From: Tannerella sp.
GTDB taxonomy: Bacteria; Bacteroidota; Bacteroidia; Bacteroidales; Tannerellaceae
Assembly: GCF_030528505.1 (NCBI RefSeq)
Contig: NZ_JAUMYS010000021.1
Span: 1-42,511, forward strand
Reading direction: 5' to 3'
Length of the DNA stretch: 42,511 nt
In this document: positions 18,133 to 25,762 of the stretch, one piece after another
How positions within the stretch are numbered: the first letter of the stretch is position 1
Layout of the letters: each line of letters opens with the position of its first letter
Made by a program: the position numbers and the translations under genes
Notes under the pieces: generated by a model
Told to the model about the DNA's origin: nothing
Seen by the model: the letters and a program-made list of their open reading frames with translations, nothing else
The model's database searches: none

Positions 18133-18663
18133 TTATTCTTCTTTTGAGTAACAAAAATCAAAATAACTGCAACTCTTACAAATTTTTGTATTGAGCGTCG
18201 CCGGACAGGATTCGTTTTCAATAAGGGATCGGATTTCTGCAACCGATTTCTGCAATCCTTCCCGGTCTTCGGACGAGAATAGGACTTCGTCCGTTTTTCG
18301 CAGTTTGGGATATTCCAAAATGCCCGTCGCTCCATCAACTCCATTAAGCTCCAGAAGCCAAAGATAGAATTTCACTTGCCGTATATGAGCCTCTTCCACC
18401 TTGTCGCTACGCTTGATTTCGTGAATAACCTTATTCCGTGCATCGAAATAATCGATTTGTCCTAACAACGTAACATCTTCGTACTCGGCAGAAATGAGCA
18501 TCTCTTCGTAACGTTCGGCACGTTGCGGGTAGGAACTTTCGTGCAACAATTTCCCGTCGTACACGGTATCGGACGTATGTTCCATATTGATGCCGTTGGC
18601 GAAAAGCCAAAGTTTACGCTTGCAAACTTCAAGATAGTTGATATGTGTTGCTGTGAGGTTCAT
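18133..18663 (-). CDS. cas4: CRISPR-associated exonuclease Cas4
   Basis: 176 residues of the Dna2/RecB-type Cas4 family. The nuclease core is visible: GQIDYFDARNKVIHEIKRSDKVEEAHIRQVKFYLWLLE, giving the Asp, Glu-x-Lys and Gln-x-x-x-Tyr motifs. The iron-sulphur cysteines are one in YLEVCKRKLWLF and three in ICKSCSYFDFC. Cas4 trims prespacers and helps choose the PAM and orientation of new spacers, which fits a type I-B system. It lies 7 bp after the DUF6155 gene and 3 bp before cas1. Confidence 0.95.
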   Translation of the reverse strand: MNLTATHINYLEVCKRKLWLFANGINMEHTSDTVYDGKLLHESSYPQRAERYEEMLISAEYEDVTLLGQIDYFDARNKVIHEIKRSDKVEEAHIRQVKFYLWLLELNGVDGATGILEYPKLRKTDEVLFSSEDREGLQKSVAEIRSLIENESCPATLNTKICKSCSYFDFCYSKEE

Positions 18664-18670
18664 TGAGTGT

Positions 18671-19210
18671 TTATGAGTTTCCGTACTGCGCCGACTCTCC
18701 GTAATAAATCAAAAAGAGTTCCGCCATTTCATCGGCGAAACCGTATCCACAAAATGATGCATACTTCACGCAATCGGTGCAGCGAAGTTTGAAGTTTTCC
18801 AACAAACCATGCTTTGCCATAAAGTCCAAGGCTCGCTTGAAATTATTTGCGGCACCATTGTAAAAAGGCTCGTCCATATCGCCAAACTCACGAGTAAAGC
18901 GGCAAGCAGCCTCCGGTAAGGAGAGCATTAAATCGGCCAAAGCATCAGGCGAGGGTTTCAACGAAGCAAAATCGGATATCGCCTTCTTGGCAACAGAATA
19001 CTTCAATCCGGCTTTCATCGGATTTCTTATACCAAATTCTTTTTCAATAATGGCTTTGTACTTCTTTATCTTTTCTTTTTCATTCGGCTGAAGATAAAAA
19101 TCAAAGTACTCTTGGACGGCTTTACTGTTATCGTAAGCATCTAACACCACCTCGACGATTTGTTCTTTCGTGAGAGATTCGAGGAGTTTTTTGAGACTGA
19201 TTTTGGACAT
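18671..19210 (-). CDS. DUF6155-like protein inside the cas operon
   Basis: 179 residues, mostly helical: MSKISLKKLLESLTKEQIVEVVLDAYD, AVQEYFDFYLQPNEKEKIKKYKAIIEKEFG, YSVAKKAISDFASLKPSPDALADLMLSLPEAACRFTREFGDMDEPFYNGAANNFKRALDF. The wording matches what I know as DUF6155, a family of unknown function. It lies 3 bp after cas3 and 7 bp before cas4, so it is part of the operon, between the interference and adaptation genes. A late Cys pair (RCTDCVKYASFCGYG) might bind metal. No known cas family matches. It may be a passenger or an accessory factor; the sequence alone does not decide. Confidence 0.7.
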   Translation of the reverse strand: MSKISLKKLLESLTKEQIVEVVLDAYDNSKAVQEYFDFYLQPNEKEKIKKYKAIIEKEFGIRNPMKAGLKYSVAKKAISDFASLKPSPDALADLMLSLPEAACRFTREFGDMDEPFYNGAANNFKRALDFMAKHGLLENFKLRCTDCVKYASFCGYGFADEMAELFLIYYGESAQYGNS

Positions 19211-19213
19211 AGA

Positions 19214-21514
19214 TTATAAAATATTATTAGTTATATGCATTTCTACCTCATTTTCTTTAATTTGAAGACCTAATTCAGAAGTGTATTTTCTATCAATTAC
19301 AAAATAAGTATTCAGGAAGCTTCTTCCATTTTTATTTATTTCACAGACTCTTTTTTCTATGGTTCCTACTTGTAGCAAACTTACAAATCTTCTTTTTGAT
19401 ATCTGTACTTTTAAAGATTCTGCCTTAATAAACTCATATTCATTCAACAATGATTTATATTTTTCTTCATGAATTATGGGAATAACTTTGATTCCATCAA
19501 ATCGAGCATAGAAATCTTCCTCTGTTTGCGAGGAAAACATAAAAGGAGCTAATTGTGTTTTCGTCAAGTTGCTTAACTCTCTGTAAATAAATTCGAATTC
19601 ATCTTTTTCTTTTTCATTCCAATCAGGATATACAAAATCAATAGCTTCTTGTAAACGCTTTTCATCAACAAACTCGTCGAATATAGAAAGAGCTTCAAGC
19701 GTTCTGTCAATAATTTCTTGACTTTTGTAAATGTATTTGTCCGCTTTATTTCGCTCTTTGAAAACATAACAGCTACATATCCCTTTTCGCCGTCTCCGAT
19801 TAACCCGCCCAAAGCGCTGTATTAAAGCATCAATAGGAGCAGGTTCAGTGTAAATCACGTCAAAGTCAATATCCAAACTCACTTCAATAGCCTGTGTACC
19901 AACTAATAGTTTCACATTTTCCTTTCCTAACTCTTGTTCTTTAAAATTCCTGTCAGTCGCATTGAAACTTCCGTGTAATAAAACCTTATTCTTACAAAAA
20001 ATTCGGTCATATACCTGCTGTGATTGCTCTACGGTATTACACACAACCAATACTTTCTTATCACTATTTAAATCGTTTTGTATGATATCTACACTATTTT
20101 CCAGCAGTCCGTCCAAGAGCACAACTCGGTGTCGCGTAAATTGATGATATAATTCATCTGTGGCTTTAATCTCACAATGCTCTCCTACCGCCTCTTTCAA
20201 TATTGTTTTCAGATAATGGGGCAGTGTTGCTGTCATTATAAAAATATTTACTTTTAAATATTTTATCGCAAATTCTATCAAAACAATTATCTGGGCAAAT
20301 ACATCTGGTTGATAAGCATGTATTTCATCGAATATAAAATAACCGCCAGCCCATTCAAATAAACCTTTTTCAAAGTTTTTCAAGCCAAAAATGCTTTTCA
20401 ACAACTGAAAAGGTGTTACAACCTTTAATGGTGTTACTATTGTTTGATAATCTTCTTTTAACTTACGCACCAAATACTGTCTTTCAGATGAAGAAATGGT
20501 GGAGTTCCTTCGCTCAATCAAGTTCTCAAGATATTCACTCAATTTCCCGTGCTGCAGCCCTACTTTATTTTTATTTCCTATATCATTTCCCAAGCGTTCA
20601 TACATTGCATTAATGGATGCAGTAAAAGGCAACACATAAAAGACTCTCCCTTGTCCAGAACATTTTAGTTGGTTTTGAAGCCAAAGAAGAGCCGTTTCTG
20701 TTTTTCCGGAACCCGTAGGTGCCGTCAAAATGACATTTCCTTGCTGTCGATCAGCTTGAATTTGGTGTGAATAGAAGTCAAATCCCGATTGCTTAAGAAG
20801 TCGCCTTTTTTCCGATAGGAACTTAAAATCGGCTGTACTTAAGTTTTCAATATTAGAAATACCAGCTGACGACAAATGGTCGCATTGTTTGAACGCTCCC
20901 GACATCAAAAGCAAATCTAAATAACGAGATTCGGATAGCATCACAGGGTTACGCTTATAGTCCAAAATGAATTTGCGTGGCAATGAGCTACTGAGAGGTC
21001 CAAATGCTAAATCAAAAGAAATCAATAGCTCTTCTACAAACTTGACATTGACATTTTTCTTAAACTCATCTTCATAACTGAGTTTCCCGTCATCTTCATT
21101 CTCAAAACCAAAATTAAATCCGTTTGCTTGCCGATAAGTTTTTTCAATCCTTAGAAATAATTCGTTGAAATCTTTATGGTGTCCAGCTACAACCAATCTG
21201 ACAATCTCTTTTTCACTGGCATCTATATACATACTATTGATGAATGGTATTGAAAATAGCTCGTGTCGCTGTGAAAACCACCGGTTTTTCTCTCCTCTTA
21301 ACACATGCTGGAATTCGGAATGCACTTTGCCTAAATCATGGCAAATAATGCAAATACGTAAAATGTCCCAAAATCTTTCAGAACAAAGTTTTGTCAGAAT
21401 AGGAAAACTTGTTTGCAGGCAATCCAAGACTCTTAGCCCATCGTCAATATGCTCTTTCAAAGTAACCGCAGGTTCGGATTTTGCCCAAACCTGCAGTTTA
21501 TTTGTATCATTCAT
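19214..21514 (-). CDS. cas3: CRISPR-associated helicase/nuclease Cas3
   Basis: 766 residues from the ATG at 21514, which follows the cas5 stop by one base; a longer frame from 21580 would overlap cas5 and is less likely. The N-terminal HD nuclease has LKEHIDDGLRVLDC, ICHDLGKVHSEFQH, QRHELFSIPF and VAGHHKDF. The superfamily 2 helicase follows: LTAPTGSGKTETALLW (motif I), IFDEIHAYQPD (DEIH), FIMTATLPHYLK (III), LIQRFGRVNRRRR (VI). Cas3 is recruited by target-bound Cascade and degrades the displaced strand. All HD and helicase motifs are intact. Together with cas5, cas7 and cas8 it is clearly more AT-rich than cas1, cas2, cas4 and cas6. Confidence 0.97.
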   Translation of the reverse strand: MNDTNKLQVWAKSEPAVTLKEHIDDGLRVLDCLQTSFPILTKLCSERFWDILRICIICHDLGKVHSEFQHVLRGEKNRWFSQRHELFSIPFINSMYIDASEKEIVRLVVAGHHKDFNELFLRIEKTYRQANGFNFGFENEDDGKLSYEDEFKKNVNVKFVEELLISFDLAFGPLSSSLPRKFILDYKRNPVMLSESRYLDLLLMSGAFKQCDHLSSAGISNIENLSTADFKFLSEKRRLLKQSGFDFYSHQIQADRQQGNVILTAPTGSGKTETALLWLQNQLKCSGQGRVFYVLPFTASINAMYERLGNDIGNKNKVGLQHGKLSEYLENLIERRNSTISSSERQYLVRKLKEDYQTIVTPLKVVTPFQLLKSIFGLKNFEKGLFEWAGGYFIFDEIHAYQPDVFAQIIVLIEFAIKYLKVNIFIMTATLPHYLKTILKEAVGEHCEIKATDELYHQFTRHRVVLLDGLLENSVDIIQNDLNSDKKVLVVCNTVEQSQQVYDRIFCKNKVLLHGSFNATDRNFKEQELGKENVKLLVGTQAIEVSLDIDFDVIYTEPAPIDALIQRFGRVNRRRRKGICSCYVFKERNKADKYIYKSQEIIDRTLEALSIFDEFVDEKRLQEAIDFVYPDWNEKEKDEFEFIYRELSNLTKTQLAPFMFSSQTEEDFYARFDGIKVIPIIHEEKYKSLLNEYEFIKAESLKVQISKRRFVSLLQVGTIEKRVCEINKNGRSFLNTYFVIDRKYTSELGLQIKENEVEMHITNNIL

Positions 21515-21515
21515 C

Positions 21516-22190
21516 TTATTCACTAAAATTAATTTCGTGAAAGTAGATGTGCACTTCTCGTTCTTTATCGGGAAAGTCAATGTATGCGGGTAAACTCGTA
21601 GGGATATCCATTGTCTTAAAATTTATGACTGAATAAGCTTCCGTTCCGATATTTTTTCGGGGAATAGTATTTGTAAAATATTTAGGTAAAGGTTGGATAG
21701 TTCCGGGTAGATGATTTCCATTAAAAGGGATGATTTGCCCTTTTATTTTTGATGCATTACCTACGGATTCCATCTCTATCTTTTCGATACTATTTATGGT
21801 TGCTAAATCACTGGAACGCCCCAAAAGCAGTTGAAATACCGGTCTATTGAAATGGTCAGCCAAATCTTTATCCGCTAAATAAACCACCAAATGATTATCA
21901 TACAAAAACTCTCTGTTTATGACATTAGATTTGGAAGTATTTTTGGGATAACCCTTATCATGCAATTCAATTTGATAAATTGTCTCTAAATCTACTTGCT
22001 TTGATTTAAATTCAAAATAATAACCGATTGTCAACTTTTTGTGCTTGATGTATTTACCCGCCGCAGCATTGATAAGTCCTAAAATTGTGCTAATTGGCGG
22101 GACTTCAAGTGTAGGTTGGTATCCCGATATTAAATTAGGATATTTGAAACTTGAAGTCCACGCTGTTATGTCAATCTTAAAAACTTCCAT
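21516..22190 (-). CDS. cas5: Cascade subunit Cas5 (type I-B, Cas5t-like)
   Basis: 224 residues. The N-terminal RAMP strand and loop read MEVFKIDITAWTSSFKYPNLISGYQPTLEVPPISTILGLINAAAGKYI, the hallmark of the Cas5t/Cas5b group. The rest (YQIELHDKGYPKN, REFLYDNHLVVYLAD, FQLLLGRSSDLATI) carries the thumb and second fold. Cas5 caps the crRNA 5' handle in Cascade. The gene lies one base after cas7 and one base before cas3. The handle in this locus is ATTGAAAC. Confidence 0.93.
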   Translation of the reverse strand: MEVFKIDITAWTSSFKYPNLISGYQPTLEVPPISTILGLINAAAGKYIKHKKLTIGYYFEFKSKQVDLETIYQIELHDKGYPKNTSKSNVINREFLYDNHLVVYLADKDLADHFNRPVFQLLLGRSSDLATINSIEKIEMESVGNASKIKGQIIPFNGNHLPGTIQPLPKYFTNTIPRKNIGTEAYSVINFKTMDIPTSLPAYIDFPDKEREVHIYFHEINFSE

Positions 22191-22191
22191 T

Positions 22192-23256
22192 TTAGAGTTG
22201 TGTTTTTAACTGTTCGGTGTATTGGTCTATGGCTTCATTGATTGTAAGCACCTTCACGTTATTTAACTCTTTCTCCAACGCTGCCAATTCGGTCGCTTTT
22301 TCATCCATAAATCCACTCCTACGACCAATAAATACAGTACCTTTTATATTATTTTTGTAATCCAAAAGCACCTCTTTTAGAGCTTCAATATTTAAATTAA
22401 CAACTTCATTGTCTTTCCCACTTGCCGAAGCAATGTGAGAAAAGGGATGATTTCCGCTATCAAATGTGGCAAGAACAATAAATTTAGGTGTTACATCGCC
22501 TAAATTATTCGTTTGCATTGCACCACCCGATATATTCTTCAATGCTAAAATTGTTTCGGATATTCTTTTTTGACGAATGTTTTTGTCCAAGCGAACCAAT
22601 TTATAAGGATTTCCCTTTTCATCTTTCATATATGGATCGTCAATTTCTGCGGCTTGATTTTCCAACGCTTCTTTCTTGAGAGCCTCCGTTAAATTTTTAT
22701 AACCCGTTTTATTGTACGTAGCAAACGTACCAGCCTGTTCCAAATCCAAGCTGAACATTCCTTTCATAACGGCACTATATTCTTGTTTTCCATAAGGAAC
22801 AGAATCTCCATCTTGCCGTGCCATACTCGACCAGTTTTCAATTGGACGAACAGAACCGACAGAAATTAATACCGAATTTTTGAGAGGAGAAACCCTTGTT
22901 ACAGTAACATTTTCTTTTTTTGTTTTGCCTTTTTTATCAATCACTTCCTCCGATGCGGCTTTCATATATCCAAAGATGTCGTCATCGGCATATTTAATCG
23001 GATTAGCAGCCGTAAAGGCAACTTTACTGTCGCGTGTTATGGGCGACAAATCCCAATTAAATGTTTTTTGCAAGGTATCACGCCACCAATAGCGCCACGC
23101 TTGTCCCGATACATAAACATAACTTTTCCCTTCTTTGTAGATTTTTTTGGTTTCAACCGCATTATCAAAATTGCTTTGATTATTCTTACCGGCGTTGTTT
23201 AACGCTACCACATCTACATCAATAAGAACAAACCCCTGAGTTTTAATATTTTTCAT
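22192..23256 (-). CDS. cas7: Cascade backbone Cas7 (Cst2/DevR family)
   Basis: 354 residues. The start MKNIKTQGFVLIDVDVVALNNAGKNNQSNFDNAVETKKIYKEGKSYVYVSGQAWRYWWR is typical of the DevR/Cst2 Cas7 family of type I-B. Later blocks VTRVSPLKNSVLISVGS and SGGAMQTNNLGDVTPKFIVLATFDSGNHPF are also family-like. Six or so copies coat the crRNA spacer, with thumbs that flip out every sixth base. It follows cas8 by 22 bp and leads into cas5. DevR proteins were once noted as autoregulators in Myxococcus, which is of interest given the promoter region described at 24831-25028. Confidence 0.95.
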   Translation of the reverse strand: MKNIKTQGFVLIDVDVVALNNAGKNNQSNFDNAVETKKIYKEGKSYVYVSGQAWRYWWRDTLQKTFNWDLSPITRDSKVAFTAANPIKYADDDIFGYMKAASEEVIDKKGKTKKENVTVTRVSPLKNSVLISVGSVRPIENWSSMARQDGDSVPYGKQEYSAVMKGMFSLDLEQAGTFATYNKTGYKNLTEALKKEALENQAAEIDDPYMKDEKGNPYKLVRLDKNIRQKRISETILALKNISGGAMQTNNLGDVTPKFIVLATFDSGNHPFSHIASASGKDNEVVNLNIEALKEVLLDYKNNIKGTVFIGRRSGFMDEKATELAALEKELNNVKVLTINEAIDQYTEQLKTQL

Positions 23257-23278
23257 ATTCTATTGTTTTTTTTATTAA

Positions 23279-24706
23279 TTAGTTATTCTCTAAATCTTCA
23301 TCTTTGTTTTCCTCTTCTGAGTTCAAAAGCTCCTCTATCACGCGGATATTTTTTGCATGAAGTTCTTGATAAACTGCAAAAAGTAAAATATCCCGAACAT
23401 CTTTCCAGGATAAATCATCGGGGAACAAGTAATACACTAGTTCTTCAACAGTAATTATAGGATCCTGCGCCCCATCATTATAATTCTTTCCAGTTACATT
23501 TTTCAAAAAGAATCTACGTAAGTCGTAAGCTGTTTTAGCTCCATCCAATTTACGGATATTCTTTTTTATAGCATCTTCATTACCTGCCGTAAGAAAAAGT
23601 GCCAATTCCTTGATTTTGTTTAATGTTTCTTTTTTCATATACTGTATGTTTATTTGATAAATTTCAACGATAGACAAGGGGAATTTATGACGTTTACCCC
23701 AATTCAAAAAGAGCTTTAAAAGTGGTTTTCCGTCCAATAGGCTTTCCAATACAATATTCTTCCATGTCCTATAGTCATTATATTCAACTTTGTCAATTTG
23801 CCCTTTTCTCTCTAATTCGTATGCCGTGGATGAAATATTGTATTTTGCATTTTTGAACTTTGAATTTCGGTAATGAGCGAAGAGGAATGATTGCCAATCC
23901 TTTCTAAACATTGCATTTTGACATGTTGAATAAAATCTGAAAACGGAGGAAGGCAACGTATAGATACTTATTTCGGGACTTGCGCCAAAATTAGTAAAAT
24001 GATACAGTGTAATTGCGAAACCCTCTAAACTATCCATGACTTCTTTTATTTTATTGGTAAATAAATCATCAATAAAATGAAAAAGTGCATTTGCCGGAAT
24101 ACCATAATCCGATTTCAAAACTCCATCCGACGCAGAAATAGCCAAATTTGCAAAGTTCTCTTTGCAAGTTTGAATCACAAAAAACTCATTTACAGAATCA
24201 TTATTACTCTGAATCACACCTATTCGTCCACCAATGAATGTAGATCCAAAAGGAATGAAAAACATACGAATCAACATCTCTTTGGATAACATCAGTCCTA
24301 CCTGAAAAGAGTGGTGATAATTCACAAACCCACCCGATCCGGACAACAATGTGTTGTCTCTGCCGGATTTAAATAATTTGGTCTGCTGTCCTGAAATCCG
24401 ACAATAACCCTCTTCACAAGGTATTGTTTCATCTATTAATGATGAAAAATATTTTATGGTTTCATCAATTTTGCGTTCTCCTTTAAAGGCCGGCTGAGTA
24501 ATCGCCGAATTAAGAAAAAAAGGATTGATTTTTCCATCCCATTTCTTCACATAGATATCGGCAATTAGTTTTATCAACTCCAAAATATCTTTGTCGGGAT
24601 ATTTCTCCGACAAATATTTAATCACGTATCCACCAACATCGGCAAAAGGATCACCGGTAAGGCGAATCAACCAATCATAATCAACTGTCTTACAATTCTT
24701 TTTCAT
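23279..24706 (-). CDS. cas8b1: Cascade large subunit Cas8b1/Cst1
   Basis: 475 residues from MKKNCKTVDYDWLIRLTGDPFADVGGYVIKYL at 24706; an upstream ATG at 24730 would add 8 residues. The start and the blocks INPFFLNSAITQPAF, GSGGFVNYHHSFQVGLMLSKEMLIRMFFIPFGSTFIGG match type I-B Cas8b1 (Cst1). The large subunit reads the PAM and anchors the crRNA handle. Only one cysteine pair (PCEEGYC) is seen where related Cst1 proteins have CXXC-CXXC, so the zinc site is degenerate. A highly acidic tail ends the protein. It is the first gene of the main cas operon. Confidence 0.9.
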   Translation of the reverse strand: MKKNCKTVDYDWLIRLTGDPFADVGGYVIKYLSEKYPDKDILELIKLIADIYVKKWDGKINPFFLNSAITQPAFKGERKIDETIKYFSSLIDETIPCEEGYCRISGQQTKLFKSGRDNTLLSGSGGFVNYHHSFQVGLMLSKEMLIRMFFIPFGSTFIGGRIGVIQSNNDSVNEFFVIQTCKENFANLAISASDGVLKSDYGIPANALFHFIDDLFTNKIKEVMDSLEGFAITLYHFTNFGASPEISIYTLPSSVFRFYSTCQNAMFRKDWQSFLFAHYRNSKFKNAKYNISSTAYELERKGQIDKVEYNDYRTWKNIVLESLLDGKPLLKLFLNWGKRHKFPLSIVEIYQINIQYMKKETLNKIKELALFLTAGNEDAIKKNIRKLDGAKTAYDLRRFFLKNVTGKNYNDGAQDPIITVEELVYYLFPDDLSWKDVRDILLFAVYQELHAKNIRVIEELLNSEEENKDEDLENN

Positions 24707-24830
24707 AAGGATTTGTATAAAACCAACCACAAAAACATTAAATACAACATCTTGGTTCTATTATAATTATATATATTTCTCATATCAACAAATCAATCTC
24801 TGAATTTATTTTCATGATTAATTAATACCG

Positions 24831-24865
24831 CAAAAATACAAAATCCAATTGATATAAATCAATTA
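24831..24865 (-). promoter_or_regulatory. cas8 operon promoter with palindromic element / crRNA-like target
   Basis: On the minus strand TATTTTTG (24838-24831) is a -7 box and TTG (24862-24860) a -33 element 21 bp upstream. The -33 region lies in AATTGAT-ATAA-ATCAATT (24847-24864), an inverted repeat with 7-bp arms. The segment 24848-24865 is matched at 17 of 18 positions by the small RNA at 24926-25028, with CCA (24845-24847) at the PAM position. Binding of Cascade or of a repressor here would block the promoter. Confidence 0.6.
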
Positions 24866-24912
24866 TTATCATAAAAAATGATTGACTTTTTTTATCAAAG
24901 AAAAATCTTCTA

Positions 24913-24920
24913 TATCTTTG
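24913..24920 (+). promoter_or_regulatory. -7 box for a small RNA upstream of cas8
   Basis: TATCTTTG is a perfect TAnnTTTG box on the plus strand, divergent from the cas8 promoter. No good TTTG stands about 20 bp upstream, only a T run, so strength is uncertain. Transcription would start near 24926 and end at the terminator at 24992-25028. Confidence 0.55.
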
Positions 24921-24925
24921 CATCG

Positions 24926-25028
24926 CTTTTAATTGATACACAATCGTCCCAATATTGGATTTGAAAAATTGACATAAATCAATTAAGAGTCAATCCTTTT
25001 CATTTTTATTTTGAAAAGGATTTTTTTT
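24926..25028 (+). ncRNA. Predicted crRNA-like regulatory RNA (CreR/CreA-like)
   Basis: No open frame of note is present. From 24926 the sequence resembles the transcript-sense CRISPR repeat with short insertions: CTTTTAATTGATAC (repeat CTCTTAATCG-TAC), AATCGT (TATCGT), a small CCAATATTGG palindrome not in the repeat, then GGATTTGAAAA (repeat AGAATTGAAAC). About 24 of 30 repeat positions can be aligned in order. The last eight bases, TTTGAAAA (24960-24967), would be the 5' handle. The following ATTGACATAAATCAATTA (24968-24985) matches the cas8 promoter at 24848-24865 except at position 6, the position not paired in Cascade. A strong intrinsic terminator ends the unit. Such RNAs are known from other type I and V systems as self-repressing guides; for this repeat family it is inference. 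Confidence 0.55.
24992..25028 (+). terminator. Strong intrinsic terminator of the small RNA
   Basis: AATCCTTTTC (24992-25001) and GAAAAGGATT (25012-25021) form a perfect 10-bp stem with a 10-nt loop, followed directly by a T run (25020-25028) on the plus strand. On the minus strand there is no T run, so it is specific for the rightward RNA. Confidence 0.8.
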
Positions 25029-25101
25029 ATCAATCCAAGCTAAAGCAAATCTTTTAACATTGCTAATTCCTATTTGATCAAACGAATTAAACATCTTACT
25101 T

Positions 25102-25737
25102 TCAGTTTTTACTCCTACACATTCTCTCAATACTCGTCCAGACCTCCCTTAAGACTTCATTTGTTTCTTCGAGGTCGAAGAAGTTTATGTCCCATTTTTC
25201 ACCCTTCTTCATACCGAGCCATTGGCGGTATTCGTTATGTTCAGGATGTTTAGGGTTGTTTACGGCTTCCACCATATTGTAAAAGCCTCCAATACCGCCA
25301 CAATCCTCCTCCAGATTAGAGCCTTTTCCGGCAAGACAGAGCGGCAGAAGAACCGTATCGTCGGTGATATCCACCAATTCAACAATATGCTGCCAATCGT
25401 CACCAAAATCGTAGATATAGACGATCTTTTGTTTGACCTCCTTAAAATAGTCGCTTAGTCGGATTTCGTCGGCACGGTAAAGTTCACCATAAGGGAATGT
25501 GTCCCGCTCCGAAAAACTTTCATCCGGCTCATATTCTTCGTCAAAGCTGAGTGTTATTCTCGGATTGCTACCCCATCCTTTAGGTGTGAACTCAAACAGA
25601 TGTGAATCGGTCCATCCGAAAAGAATTTGAATAACTAAATGGAAATCATCGAACGTCATCGATTCGTTCACCTTCACTTTTCTCCATATCGGAGGTTTTG
25701 CACTGCCGTCGATCTTGATTTTAAATATAAATGCCAT
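25102..25737 (-). CDS. Plasmid pRiA4b ORF-3-like protein next to cas6
   Basis: 211 residues of the pRiA4b ORF-3-like family: AFIFKIKIDGSAKPPIWRKVKVNESMTFDDFHLVIQILFGWTDSHLFEF, then KIVYIYDFGDDWQHIVELVD and CLAGKGSNLEEDCGGIGGFYNMVEAV. The family occurs on plasmids and mobile elements and has no settled function. It starts 25 bp after the cas6 stop on the same strand, so it is probably co-transcribed with cas6. Downstream lies only the small RNA unit on the opposite strand. It might be a passenger or an accessory component. GC is like that of cas6, not of cas8. Confidence 0.85.
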   Translation of the reverse strand: MAFIFKIKIDGSAKPPIWRKVKVNESMTFDDFHLVIQILFGWTDSHLFEFTPKGWGSNPRITLSFDEEYEPDESFSERDTFPYGELYRADEIRLSDYFKEVKQKIVYIYDFGDDWQHIVELVDITDDTVLLPLCLAGKGSNLEEDCGGIGGFYNMVEAVNNPKHPEHNEYRQWLGMKKGEKWDINFFDLEETNEVLREVWTSIERMCRSKN

Positions 25738-25762
25738 GGAACTAATATGTTGAATTTCTATT

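Noticed and set aside
24731-25101. Toxin gene of a CreTA-like pair
   Set aside because: No small frame with a convincing start or a minor-codon toxin pattern was seen; only the antitoxin-like guide part can be supported.
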